Shown here piece by piece: positions 39,356-47,393 of a stretch of DNA of 64,000 nt (its first letter is position 1; each line of letters opens with the position of its first letter). Under the pieces are notes generated by a model that saw nothing but the letters and a program-made list of their open reading frames with translations, was not told the DNA's origin and ran no database searches. The stretch is from DATATV01 sp035551355 (GTDB lineage Bacteria > Actinomycetota > Actinomycetes > Mycobacteriales > Pseudonocardiaceae), in the NCBI GenBank assembly GCA_035551355.1, contig DASZNF010000100.1, forward strand, positions 1 to 64,000. The letters run 5' to 3'. The position numbers were made by a program, and so were the translations under genes.

Positions 39356-40486
39356 GTGCGAATAGCTGTGGTGACGGAATCATTTCTGCCGAGGATCAAC
39401 GGCGTGACCAACTCGGTCTGCCGGATTCTGGAGCACTTCGCCGCCAGCGGGCACCAAGCGCTGGTCGTCACCCCGGGTCCGGGGCCGGACGAATACGCCG
39501 GGCATCGAATCGTCGCGGTGCCCGGGGTCGCGCTGCCCGGCTACCGCTCGTTCGTGCTCGGGCTGCCCACCGCCCGGCTGGAACGGCTGCTCGGCGACTT
39601 CCGGCCCGATCTGGTCCACCTCGCCTCGCCGGTCGCGCTGGGCGCGGCCGGGGCGTCGGCGGCCCGCAAGCTGGATGTGCCCAGTGTCGCGGTGTTCCAG
39701 ACCGATGTGGCCGGATTCGCCCGCCGGTACGGGTTCCGCGGCACCGACCGGGCGATCTGGGCCTGGCTGCGGCATGTGCACCGGCAGGCCGACCGGACCC
39801 TGGTGCCGTCCTCGGCCACCCGGGAACAGCTGGTCGGGCGGGGCATCCCGCGGCTGGCCATGTGGGGGCGCGGGGTGGACTCGGTGCGGTTCCACCCGGA
39901 CCATCGCAGCGACGCGCTGCGCGCGAAGCTGGCCGGGCCGGGGGAGTTGCTGGTCGGCTACGTGGGCCGGCTGGCCGGGGACAAGCGGGTGCACATGCTG
40001 GCCGAGCTGTCCGGCCGGCCCGGGGTGAAACTGGTGATCGTGGGCGACGGACCGGCCGCCGGGCGGCTGAAAGCCCTGATGCCGAAGGCGGTCTTCACCG
40101 GCCTGCTGTCCGGGCCGGATCTGTCCACAATGTACGCCAGCCTGGACGTGTTCGTGCACACCGGCGCGGACGAGACGTTCTGCCAGGCCATCCAGGAGGC
40201 GATGGCCTCCGGTGTGCCGGTGGTCGCGCCGGCCGCGGGCGGTCCGCTGGATCTGGTGGAGGCCGGGCGAACCGGACTGTTCTACCAACCGGAATCGGTC
40301 GGCGAACTGCGGGCCGCGGTCGAGGTGCTCACCGGCAATCCCAAGCTGCGCACCGAATTCGGGCAGCGCGCGCGGGGAGTCGTGGCCGGCCGCACCTGGC
40401 CCGCGGTGTGCGACGAACTGCTCGGGCACTACGCCGAGGTGCTGGCCGCCCGCAGTGACTCCGACCGCCGCCGGGACGTCGGATGA
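39356..40486 (+). CDS. GT4 glycosyltransferase, MgtA-like alpha-mannosyltransferase
   Basis: A 376-residue GT-B enzyme. VTESFLPRINGVTNSVCRILEHF at the N-terminus is the signature of the MgtA group, which makes mannosyl-glucuronic-acid diacylglycerol in actinobacteria. The C-terminal domain has VGYVGRLAGDKRVHMLAEL, GDGPAAGRLKALMP and ADETFCQAIQEAMASGVPVVAPAAGGP, the ExFxxxxxEAMA-type nucleotide-sugar site. A neighbouring UDP-glucose dehydrogenase would supply the glucuronate for such a lipid, which supports the call. The start is GTG 39356 with weak GTAGG upstream. Its end overlaps the next glycosyltransferase by four bases. Confidence 0.82.
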   Translation: MRIAVVTESFLPRINGVTNSVCRILEHFAASGHQALVVTPGPGPDEYAGHRIVAVPGVALPGYRSFVLGLPTARLERLLGDFRPDLVHLASPVALGAAGASAARKLDVPSVAVFQTDVAGFARRYGFRGTDRAIWAWLRHVHRQADRTLVPSSATREQLVGRGIPRLAMWGRGVDSVRFHPDHRSDALRAKLAGPGELLVGYVGRLAGDKRVHMLAELSGRPGVKLVIVGDGPAAGRLKALMPKAVFTGLLSGPDLSTMYASLDVFVHTGADETFCQAIQEAMASGVPVVAPAAGGPLDLVEAGRTGLFYQPESVGELRAAVEVLTGNPKLRTEFGQRARGVVAGRTWPAVCDELLGHYAEVLAARSDSDRRRDVG

Positions 40487-41607
40487 GAATCGTGCAGCTG
40501 GCGAATTTCTACGGTCCCACCTCCGGCGGTCTGCGGGTCGCGGTGGACACCATCGGCCGGGGTTACGCCGAGGCCGGGCACGACCGGGTGCTGGTGGTGC
40601 CCGGGCAGCAGCGCGCGGTGCGCCACACCGACGACGGCATGGTGATCACGCTGCCCGGCACCCCGGTCAGCGGCGGTTACCGGATCCTGTTGCGGCCCTC
40701 CGCGGTCCGCCGGGAACTGGACTGGCTGCGGCCGGATTCCGTCGAGGTGTCGGACAAGGCGACGCTGCTGGCGGTGAGCACCTGGGCCCGGGCCAACGAC
40801 GCGCGGGCGGTGCTGTTCTCGCACGAGCGGCTGGACACCTGGCTGGCGGCGCGGCTGCCCACGCTGTGGCGCTACGGCGGTGTGGTGCTCGACCCGGCGG
40901 TGCGCCGGTGGAACACCGGGATCGCGCGCCGGTTCGACACGGTGGTGGTCACCTCGAAATTCGCCGAGCACGAGTTCGCCGAACTGGGCGGCACGCTGCG
41001 CCGGGTGCCGCTGGGCGTGGACCTGGCCACCTTCCATCCGGTCGCGCTGCCGCCCAGATTCGGCCCGGTGCGGCTGGTCTACGCGGGCCGGCTGTCGCCG
41101 GAAAAGAACCCGCAGGCCGCGATCGGCGCGGTGCGCCACCTGGTGCGGGAGGGCCTCGCGGTGCGACTGGACGTGTACGGTGACGGCGTGGCCGCCGACC
41201 AGTTGCGCCGGCAGGCCGCCGGGCTGCCGGTGACCTTCCACGGCTATCTCGGCGACCGGGCCGAACTGGCCGGACGGCTGGCCGCGGCCGATATCGCGTT
41301 CGCGCCCAGCGCGGCCGAGACCTTCGGACTGTCCGTGCTGGAGGCCCTGGCCAGCGGCACTCCGGTGGTGGCCGCGGACACCGGCGCCGCCCCGGAGCTG
41401 CTCGCCCCGGGCGCGGGCGTGGCCGCCCTGGCCACCCCTGATGGCCTGGCCCGCGCGGTGCTGGAAGTGTTGTCCTGGCCCGCCGCCGAACGCCGGGCCG
41501 CGGCGCGCCGCCGCGCCGAACAGTTTCCGTGGTCGGCGACGACCGCGGCGATGCTCAACCTGCACGCCACCGGTGACACCCACATGCTCGCGCCGCCCGC
41601 GGCCTGA
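40483..41607 (+). CDS. GT4 family glycosyltransferase
   Basis: A 374-residue GT-B enzyme, coupled to the previous gene by an ATGA overlap. The N-terminus IVQLANFYGPTSGGLRVAVDTIGRGYAEAGH is typical of mannosyl- or glucosyltransferases. The C-terminal domain has YAGRLSPEKNPQAAIGAV, YGDGVAADQLRRQAAG and SAAETFGLSVLEALASGTPVVAADTGAAPEL. It is likely to act in the same glycolipid pathway; donor and acceptor are not predictable. The downstream desaturase gene is 30 bp away. Confidence 0.85.
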   Translation: MRIVQLANFYGPTSGGLRVAVDTIGRGYAEAGHDRVLVVPGQQRAVRHTDDGMVITLPGTPVSGGYRILLRPSAVRRELDWLRPDSVEVSDKATLLAVSTWARANDARAVLFSHERLDTWLAARLPTLWRYGGVVLDPAVRRWNTGIARRFDTVVVTSKFAEHEFAELGGTLRRVPLGVDLATFHPVALPPRFGPVRLVYAGRLSPEKNPQAAIGAVRHLVREGLAVRLDVYGDGVAADQLRRQAAGLPVTFHGYLGDRAELAGRLAAADIAFAPSAAETFGLSVLEALASGTPVVAADTGAAPELLAPGAGVAALATPDGLARAVLEVLSWPAAERRAAARRRAEQFPWSATTAAMLNLHATGDTHMLAPPAA

Positions 41608-41637
41608 CCGCGGGCCGGCCGGAACCAGGAGAGGCTG

Positions 41638-42576
41638 ATGAGCACCACCGCCGTAACCGGCCAGCCGTCCCATCGCGGGATTCTGAACGGAAAGCGCCCG
41701 ATGGCCGCGCACATCGCGGTGTACGCATTCGTGATCGTGCCGTTCCTGGCGGTGCTGGTGGCCATTCCGGTCGCCTGGGGCTGGGCGCTGAGCTGGCTGG
41801 ACGTGCTGCTCGTGGTGGCCGCGTACACCGCCAACATCCTCGGTGTCACGGTCGGCTTCCACCGCTATTTCACGCACGGCGCGTTCAAGGCCAAGCGCTG
41901 GCTGCGGGTCACCCTGGCGGTGGCGGGCAGCCTGGCCGTGCAGGGCCCGATCCTGCACTGGGTGGCCGACCACCGGCGCCACCACGCCTTCTCCGACCGG
42001 GAGGGCGACCCGCATTCGCCGTGGCGATTCGGCAACTCGCCGATCGCGCTGGCCCGCGGATTCTGGCACGCGCACCTGGGCTGGATCTTCGAGCGGGACC
42101 TGACCAACCAGCGCCGGTTCGCGCCGGATCTGCTCGCGGACAAGGACATTCGCGTGGTGCACAAGCTGTTCGGGCCGCTCACCGCGGTGACCCTGCTGCT
42201 GCCCGCGCTGCTCGGGGGCCTGCTCACCTGGTCCTGGTGGGGCGCGGTGACCGCGTTCTTCTGGGCCGGTCTGGTGCGGGTCGGGGCCGTGCACCACGTG
42301 ACCTGGTCGATCAACTCGATCTGCCACATGATCGGCGAGCGCCCGTTCGCGGCGCGGGACCGCTCGGCCAACTTCTGGCCGCTGGCCGTGTTGAGCATGG
42401 GCGAGTCCTGGCACAACCTGCACCACGCCGACCCGACCTGCGCCCGGCACGGGGTGCGGCCCGGTCAGATCGACATCTCGGCCCGGCTGATCTGGCTGTT
42501 CGAGAAGGCGGGCTGGGTGCACGACGTGCGCTGGCCGACCAAGCAGCGCCTGGCCCGCCTGGCCGTCGCTCGCTGA
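41638..42576 (+). CDS. acyl-CoA / fatty-acid delta-9-type desaturase
   Basis: A 312-residue membrane desaturase. The three His boxes are HRYFTH, HRRHH and HNLHH, the complete di-iron ligand set of acyl-CoA desaturases. Hydrophobic segments at about 24-50, 55-75 and 180-215 match the four-helix topology. GDPHSPWRFG follows the second box. AGGAG is present before ATG 41638. Position after two glycosyltransferases suggests a membrane-lipid operon. A hairpin terminator follows. Confidence 0.92.
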   Translation: MSTTAVTGQPSHRGILNGKRPMAAHIAVYAFVIVPFLAVLVAIPVAWGWALSWLDVLLVVAAYTANILGVTVGFHRYFTHGAFKAKRWLRVTLAVAGSLAVQGPILHWVADHRRHHAFSDREGDPHSPWRFGNSPIALARGFWHAHLGWIFERDLTNQRRFAPDLLADKDIRVVHKLFGPLTAVTLLLPALLGGLLTWSWWGAVTAFFWAGLVRVGAVHHVTWSINSICHMIGERPFAARDRSANFWPLAVLSMGESWHNLHHADPTCARHGVRPGQIDISARLIWLFEKAGWVHDVRWPTKQRLARLAVAR

Positions 42577-42595
42577 GAACGGTCCGCCGAGGACG

Positions 42596-42628
42596 AACGG
42601 GCTCCACCGGTGATCGGCGGAGCCCGTT
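42596..42628. terminator. hairpin terminator between convergent desaturase and SGNH genes
   Basis: AACGGGCTCC (42596-42605) pairs perfectly with GGAGCCCGTT (42619-42628) around a 13-nt loop. The stem ends 3 bp before the stop of the - strand gene. Confidence 0.85.
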
Positions 42629-42631
42629 GGC

Positions 42632-43456
42632 TCAGGCCGCGGGATCGGCGGGCAGCGGTTCCTCGGTGGCCAGCGGCTGCGGGTCGTCGGCCAGGGCCTC
42701 GCGCACCATGGTGGCCACCACGTGCGGGATCAGGTCCTTGCCGCGCCGGCACAGCCACGGAACTCCCTTGAACAGCAACCAGCCCACGTGTTGCGCGGTG
42801 CTGATCCGGATGCCGCCCGAACAGTGCGGGGAGATCTCGTCCGGCACCGCGACCCCGGCGTCGACGAACCGCTCGGCCAGGCCGCGGGCCAGCATCCGGT
42901 AACCCAGTTCCGAGGGGTGCAGCCGGTCGACGCTCCAGTAACCGCGGTCGTAGGCGTTCGGCAGCAGGGCCAGGTCCAGCACCAGCACGTCGTGCCGGGC
43001 CGCGGTCTGCTCCAGCGCCGCGTTGTAGGCGGAGATGCGCGCGGTGAGCATCCGGCGCAATGGTCCGGGCAGCCGGAAAACCTTGCTGTGGTCGTGATAG
43101 CGCACCGCGACCACGATCGTGCCCAGCGCCCGGAGTCCGCCCATCACCCGGTCCAGGTCGGCCGAGAGCCGCGCCGGATCGAAGTCCGAGCGCATGGTGT
43201 CGTTCATCCCGGCCATCAGCACCGCGGCATCCGGTCTGACCGCGACCGCCGAGCGCAGCTGCTCGGTGCGCATCGAACTCACCCGAGCGCCGCTGGTGGA
43301 CAGGTTCACCAGCCGGGACGCGCCCATCGCCTCGGCGAGCAGCGGCGCGAATCCGCGCCAGTTGCCGCCGGCGACCGGATCGCCGATCCCGACCCCGATC
43401 GAATCGCCGAGCACCGCGAGGGTGTGCACCGCTCGCGGGCCGGGCGATCCCGCCAT
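42632..43456 (-). CDS. SGNH/GDSL-type esterase-lipase
   Basis: A 274-residue hydrolase. Block I is AVLGDSIGVGIGD with the nucleophile Ser. Block II Gly is in LVNLSTSGARVSSM, block III GMNDTM carries the oxyanion Asn, and block V is DRLHPSELGYRML with catalytic Asp and His. A C-terminal extension of about 50 residues is specific to this protein. No signal peptide is evident from ATG 43456. An upstream open frame lacks the family's sequence and is not used. The substrate is unknown. Confidence 0.86.
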   Translation of the reverse strand: MAGSPGPRAVHTLAVLGDSIGVGIGDPVAGGNWRGFAPLLAEAMGASRLVNLSTSGARVSSMRTEQLRSAVAVRPDAAVLMAGMNDTMRSDFDPARLSADLDRVMGGLRALGTIVVAVRYHDHSKVFRLPGPLRRMLTARISAYNAALEQTAARHDVLVLDLALLPNAYDRGYWSVDRLHPSELGYRMLARGLAERFVDAGVAVPDEISPHCSGGIRISTAQHVGWLLFKGVPWLCRRGKDLIPHVVATMVREALADDPQPLATEEPLPADPAA

Positions 43457-43826
43457 GGTCGCCTCTACCAGCACGAACCCATGATCCGACGAGACGGCAC
43501 AGATTCGGTGAGGACGCGGTAACCGTCGCGCTACCCCTGAGCGAAATGTCGGTGCCCCGGCCCGAGGACGCCGGGGTAATCGTGGCGTGAGTGACGGGTA
43601 AGCGGGCCGGCGCAGGGTCCCGCTATGGACGGGGCGATCTGGATCCAGCTGCCTCCGGCCGGTGGAGTTGTGCATCGCGGCCACGCCGGTCGGCCTGCGG
43701 CCGCTGGAGCGCGGCCTGATCGCGGCGCTTGCCCTGGACTCGCGACACTTCGGCTTCGTGCGGATGGGCAGCGTGCTCGGGATGGTGCTGATCCGGCTGC
43801 ACCAGCCACGTGGCACGCTGTGGACC
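43457..43826. other. 370-bp region without a firm gene; possible in-frame upstream extension of the MaoC gene
   Basis: No gene is firmly supported. The last 165 bp (43662-43826) are open in the MaoC frame with strong G/C at third codon positions and translate to protein-like sequence (CIAATPVGLRPLERGLIAAL). This may be a decayed gene fragment or a true N-terminal extension starting at GTG 43662. The left part must include the promoters of the divergent SGNH gene. Confidence 0.35.
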
Positions 43827-44324
43827 ATGACCGAGCAGACCGAACTGACCGAGTTCCCGGTGCCGCACGCCGACCGGCATTTCGAGGACTATCAGGCCGG
43901 GGCGGTCTACCAGTTCGCCGAGACGGTCAGCACCACCGAGGCGGAGATCATCGAGTTCGCCACCAAGTACGACCCGCAGACCATCCACACCGACCCGGTG
44001 TACGCCGCCAATGGTCCGTACCACGGGCTGATCGCCAGCGGCTGGCACACCGGCGGGATGATGATGCGGTTGCTGGCCAGGCACTACCTGCCGGATTCGG
44101 CCAGTCTGGGCAGCCCGGGGATCGACGAGCTGCGCTGGGTGCGCCCGGTGCGGCCGGACGAGCAGTTGCGGCTGCGGGTGACCACCGTGTCGGCGCGGCC
44201 GTCGAAGTCCAAGCCGGACCGCGGCCTGGTGCGGACCAAAGCCGAACTGCTCAACGAGGACGGCGAAGTGGTGTTCCACCTGACCGCGCTGAACTTCATC
44301 CGCCGCCGGAGCGTCGAAGCCTGA
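43827..44324 (+). CDS. MaoC-family dehydratase (hotdog fold)
   Basis: A 165-residue hotdog protein. The catalytic-motif region FATKYDPQTIHTDPVYA has the Asp and His of (R)-specific hydratases (YDPQ, H). GLIASGWHTGGMMMRLLARHYL is the following helix, and IDELRWVRPVRPDEQLRLRVTTV the beta-sheet signature. It would hydrate 2-enoyl-CoA. ATG 43827 gives the family's usual N-terminus (HFEDYQAGAVYQF). The gene's end runs into a 20-bp tandem repeat. Confidence 0.88.
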   Translation: MTEQTELTEFPVPHADRHFEDYQAGAVYQFAETVSTTEAEIIEFATKYDPQTIHTDPVYAANGPYHGLIASGWHTGGMMMRLLARHYLPDSASLGSPGIDELRWVRPVRPDEQLRLRVTTVSARPSKSKPDRGLVRTKAELLNEDGEVVFHLTALNFIRRRSVEA

Positions 44325-44437
44325 GCCGAACCGGCGAAGGCTGAGCGGGACCGTCGAAGCCTGAGCCGAACCAGCGAAGCTTGAGCGGGACCGGCGAAGT
44401 GTGATTCGGACCCGCGAGGTGTGATTCGGGCTAGCGC
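44318..44437. repeat. 20-bp tandem repeat (6 units) between convergent genes
   Basis: Six units start at 44318, 44338, 44358, 44378, 44398 and 44418. Units 1 and 3 share AGCCTGAGCCGAACC; units 2 and 4 share TGAGCGGGACC, which gives a 40-bp higher-order period. Units 5 and 6 share GTGTGATTCGG. The first unit contains the MaoC stop and the last covers the stop of the - strand GNAT gene. A seventh, poor unit starts at 44438. Confidence 0.88.
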
Positions 44438-44934
44438 AGTGTGACCCAGTAGCGCCGGGTGCGGCCCAGCTCGATCTCCCGGATCTCCTCGAACACCCCG
44501 CCGCACCGTTGGATGGTGCGGGCCGAGGCCAGGTTGTCCGCCGCGCAGACCAGCAAGGCCCGGTCCAGGCCGGAATCCCGGGCCCGCTCCAGCATCCGGC
44601 CCAGCGCCCAGCTGGCCAGGCCGCGGCGGCGGGCCGAGGGCCGGACGCCGTAGCCGACGTGCCCGAGATCGCGAACGTACTCGCTCTCGCCCAGCCGCAG
44701 CACGATTCCGCCCAGCACCTGCCCGTCCCGCACGATCCACCGGTAGTCCGACGGCGGCTCGTGCGGCGCGGCCAGCCGGGAGACGAAGGCGGCGAACCCG
44801 GCCTGCGACTGCACCTCGTCGTCGGACCACAGGCCGAAACCATCCTCGTGCCGGCCCGGACCCCACTCGGCATGGCACTGCCGCCAGGCGTTGGACAAGC
44901 GGACGGTCGGCGCGATCAATTCGAGCGAGCTCAT
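44431..44934 (-). CDS. GNAT-family N-acetyltransferase
   Basis: A 167-residue acetyltransferase. GHVGYGVRPSARRRGLASWALGRMLERAR is the acetyl-CoA site (RxxGxA type). The C-terminal DRALLVCAADNLASARTIQRCGGVFEEIREIE is canonical. It is similar to other YedL/RimJ-like small-molecule acetyltransferases. ATG 44934 is chosen over an in-frame upstream ATG. It is divergent from helD. Confidence 0.86.
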   Translation of the reverse strand: MSSLELIAPTVRLSNAWRQCHAEWGPGRHEDGFGLWSDDEVQSQAGFAAFVSRLAAPHEPPSDYRWIVRDGQVLGGIVLRLGESEYVRDLGHVGYGVRPSARRRGLASWALGRMLERARDSGLDRALLVCAADNLASARTIQRCGGVFEEIREIELGRTRRYWVTLR

Positions 44935-45041
44935 GCGCTGAACCTCGCTTGACAATGGATGCATACTGGAACTTCACAGTAATGCAAAAAATTGAACAAA
45001 AGTCCCCGACTCACTTTTCAGTCTATCAAGGCAGGGGTGCG

Positions 45042-47258
45042 GTGTCAACCACAGCGCATGACCGGGAACTGTTCGCCGAACGGGCTCACAACGCCTTTCT
45101 CTACGACTTGCTGGATGCCGAGAAAACCGCCGCGACGGACCAGTTGACCACCGCCCTTGCCGACTCGGCGGCTGGTGAGCCGGAGGCCCGGTGGCAGCGG
45201 GAGGTGACCGTGCATACGTTGTGCACCAGGGTGAACGGCCTGCGCGCGGCCGAATCCGGGCTGTGCTTCGGCCGCCTGGATCACCGTGCTGGCGAGCGAG
45301 TGTACATCGGCCGGATCGGGTTGTCCGACGCCGAGGATGATTACGCGACCCGGCTGCTGGACTGGCGCGCGCCGGCCGCCCGGCCATTCTACAGCGCGAC
45401 CGCGGCGAATCCGGAAGGAATCGCACTGCGTCGTCAGTTCCACACCCGCCGCCGGGAGCTGCTGGACTTTCACGACGAATCGCTGGACGGGCCGGGAGAA
45501 ATCGGCGATAATGGGGAGAGCCTGTTGTCCGCCGTGCTGAGTCAGCCGCGGTCGGCTCGGATGCGCGACATCGTCACCACCATCCAGGCCGAGCAGGACG
45601 AGATCATCCGGTTGCCCCACAAGGGCGTGCTGGTGATCGAGGGCGGGCCGGGCACCGGCAAGACCGCCGTGGCCCTGCACCGGGTGGCCTACCTGCTCTA
45701 CACCGCGCGCGAGCGGCTGTCCCGGCGCGGGGTGCTGATCGTCGGGCCGAATCCCGGATTCCTGCGCTATGTCGGCGATGTGCTGCCCTCGCTGGGCGAG
45801 ACCGACGTGGTGTTCGCGACCCCGGGCGAACTGCTGCCCGGCCTGGCCACCGACCGGGAGGACCTGCCCCGGGCCCGGCGGGTCAAGGGCAGCCTGGTCA
45901 TGCTGGAAGTGCTGGCCGCGGCCATCGCCGACCGCCAGCGGCTGCCCGAACATCCGATCCCGGTCGCCCTGGCCGACGTCACCATCGCGCTGGACGCCCG
46001 GCTGGCCGCCGCGGCCCGCAGGCAGGCCCGGTGCTCCGGCCTGCCGCACAACCGGGCCCGCGCGCTGTTCGTCGACGCGGTGCACGCCGGGCTCACCGGC
46101 CGGGCGGTACGCGCGATCACCGAGGGCTGGTTGCGGCCCGGGGAAGCCCCCGACGTGGTCGCCGACCTTACCGCGGACGTGCGCACCGAACTGGCCGCCC
46201 ACGCCGGGCTGCGGGCCGCGCTGGCCGAGCTGTGGCCGGTGCTGACCGAGCGGCGACTCCTGGCCGACCTGTACGCCTCCCCGGCCCGGCTGGACACCAC
46301 CGCGGCCATGCTGGGCCCGGCCGACCGGGCCGCGTTGTTCCGCGCGCCCCGGTGTGGCTGGACCGTGGCCGACGTACCGCTGCTGGACGAGGTGATCGAC
46401 CTGCTCGGCCCGGCCGGGCCGGACGATCAGGAGGCGGCCCGGGCGGCGCGGGAGCGGCTGGCCTACGCCACCGGCGTGCTGCGGGTGCTGGACACCGAGG
46501 AGGACCCGGACGGCGAGGTGCTGCGCGCGGTCGACCTGATCGACGCCGACCGGCTGGCCGACCGGCACGCCCCGGCCGACCACCGGGACACCGCCCAGCG
46601 TGCCGCCGCCGACCGGCAGTGGACCTACGGCCACGTGGTGGTGGACGAGGCCCAGGAACTGTCCGAAATGGACTGGCGAATGCTGATGCGCCGCTGCCCG
46701 GCCCGCTCGTTCACCATCGTCGGCGACCGGGCCCAGCGGCAGTCCCCGGCCGGTGCGCGGGCCTGGGCCGACATGCTGGACCGGTACGTGCCCGCCCGGT
46801 GGGCCTTTCGCGAGCTGACCGTGAACTACCGGATGCCGGCCGAGCTGATGGACCTGGCCGCGCAGGTGCTGGCGCGGCTCGATCCGGCCGCGCGTCCGCC
46901 GGAGTCGTTGCGGCACAACGGAATCAAGCCGTGGGCCAGGCAGGTCGCCCCGGGGCAGCTGACCGCCGAGACCCGGCGGGCGGCGCGGACCGAGACCGAT
47001 CGGGCCGGCGCGGGTTCGGTGGTGGTGATCGCGCCGCCGGACACGGTGCGCGCGCCCGAGCTGACCGTGCTGACTCCCCGGCAGGCCAAGGGGTTGGAGT
47101 TCGACGCGGTGCTGGTGGTGCAGCCGCAGCGCATCCTGGCCGATCCGCACCGCGGCGCGGCCGAACTGTACGTGGCGTTGACCCGGGCGACCCAGCGACT
47201 GGGCCTGCTGCACACCGAACCGCTGCCCGAGCCCCTCTCTGGCGTACCCACCGCCTGA
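45042..47258 (+). CDS. helD: HelD-like helicase (RNA polymerase recycling factor)
   Basis: A 738-residue UvrD-like helicase of the HelD type. The N-terminal 100 residues form a coiled region (ERAHNAFLYDLLDAEK). DDYATRLLDWRAPAARPFYSATA is the characteristic HelD block. Walker A is EGGPGTGKTAVALHR, motif II VVVDEAQELSEMDW, motif III GDRAQ, and motif VI LYVALTRATQRLG. HelD frees RNA polymerase from stalled complexes and can confer rifampicin tolerance. GTG 45042 is preferred because the 100 bp upstream are AT-rich promoter-like; in-frame starts at TTG 44949 and ATG 44955 would add 31 poorly conserved residues. Confidence 0.88.
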   Translation: MSTTAHDRELFAERAHNAFLYDLLDAEKTAATDQLTTALADSAAGEPEARWQREVTVHTLCTRVNGLRAAESGLCFGRLDHRAGERVYIGRIGLSDAEDDYATRLLDWRAPAARPFYSATAANPEGIALRRQFHTRRRELLDFHDESLDGPGEIGDNGESLLSAVLSQPRSARMRDIVTTIQAEQDEIIRLPHKGVLVIEGGPGTGKTAVALHRVAYLLYTARERLSRRGVLIVGPNPGFLRYVGDVLPSLGETDVVFATPGELLPGLATDREDLPRARRVKGSLVMLEVLAAAIADRQRLPEHPIPVALADVTIALDARLAAAARRQARCSGLPHNRARALFVDAVHAGLTGRAVRAITEGWLRPGEAPDVVADLTADVRTELAAHAGLRAALAELWPVLTERRLLADLYASPARLDTTAAMLGPADRAALFRAPRCGWTVADVPLLDEVIDLLGPAGPDDQEAARAARERLAYATGVLRVLDTEEDPDGEVLRAVDLIDADRLADRHAPADHRDTAQRAAADRQWTYGHVVVDEAQELSEMDWRMLMRRCPARSFTIVGDRAQRQSPAGARAWADMLDRYVPARWAFRELTVNYRMPAELMDLAAQVLARLDPAARPPESLRHNGIKPWARQVAPGQLTAETRRAARTETDRAGAGSVVVIAPPDTVRAPELTVLTPRQAKGLEFDAVLVVQPQRILADPHRGAAELYVALTRATQRLGLLHTEPLPEPLSGVPTA

Positions 47259-47330
47259 ACCCCGGCCCGCCGAACCCGTTACCGGCCACCCGTCGGCCAT
47301 CGCCGGGATCCGTTTTCCGCTGACTGAACC

Positions 47331-47358
47331 CGTTGTCCGACAACGAATCCGAATTCGG
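47331..47358. promoter_or_regulatory. two adjacent palindromes upstream of the arginase-like gene
   Basis: CGTTGTC-C-GACAACG (47331-47345) is a perfect inverted repeat with a 1-nt centre. It is followed by the perfect palindrome CCGAATTCGG (47349-47358). Both lie 36-63 bp before the arginase-like start and are candidate operators. Confidence 0.6.
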
Positions 47359-47393
47359 CTTTCCCGTGGCAGCCGGCCGGGTTAGCGTCGGTC

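Noticed and set aside
44318..44437. CRISPR array
   Set aside because: Units are contiguous with no unique spacers and a 20-bp period, so it is a tandem repeat.
44949..45041. Earlier TTG/ATG start for HelD
   Set aside because: The added 31 residues are encoded by AT-rich promoter-like DNA with codon use unlike the rest of the gene.
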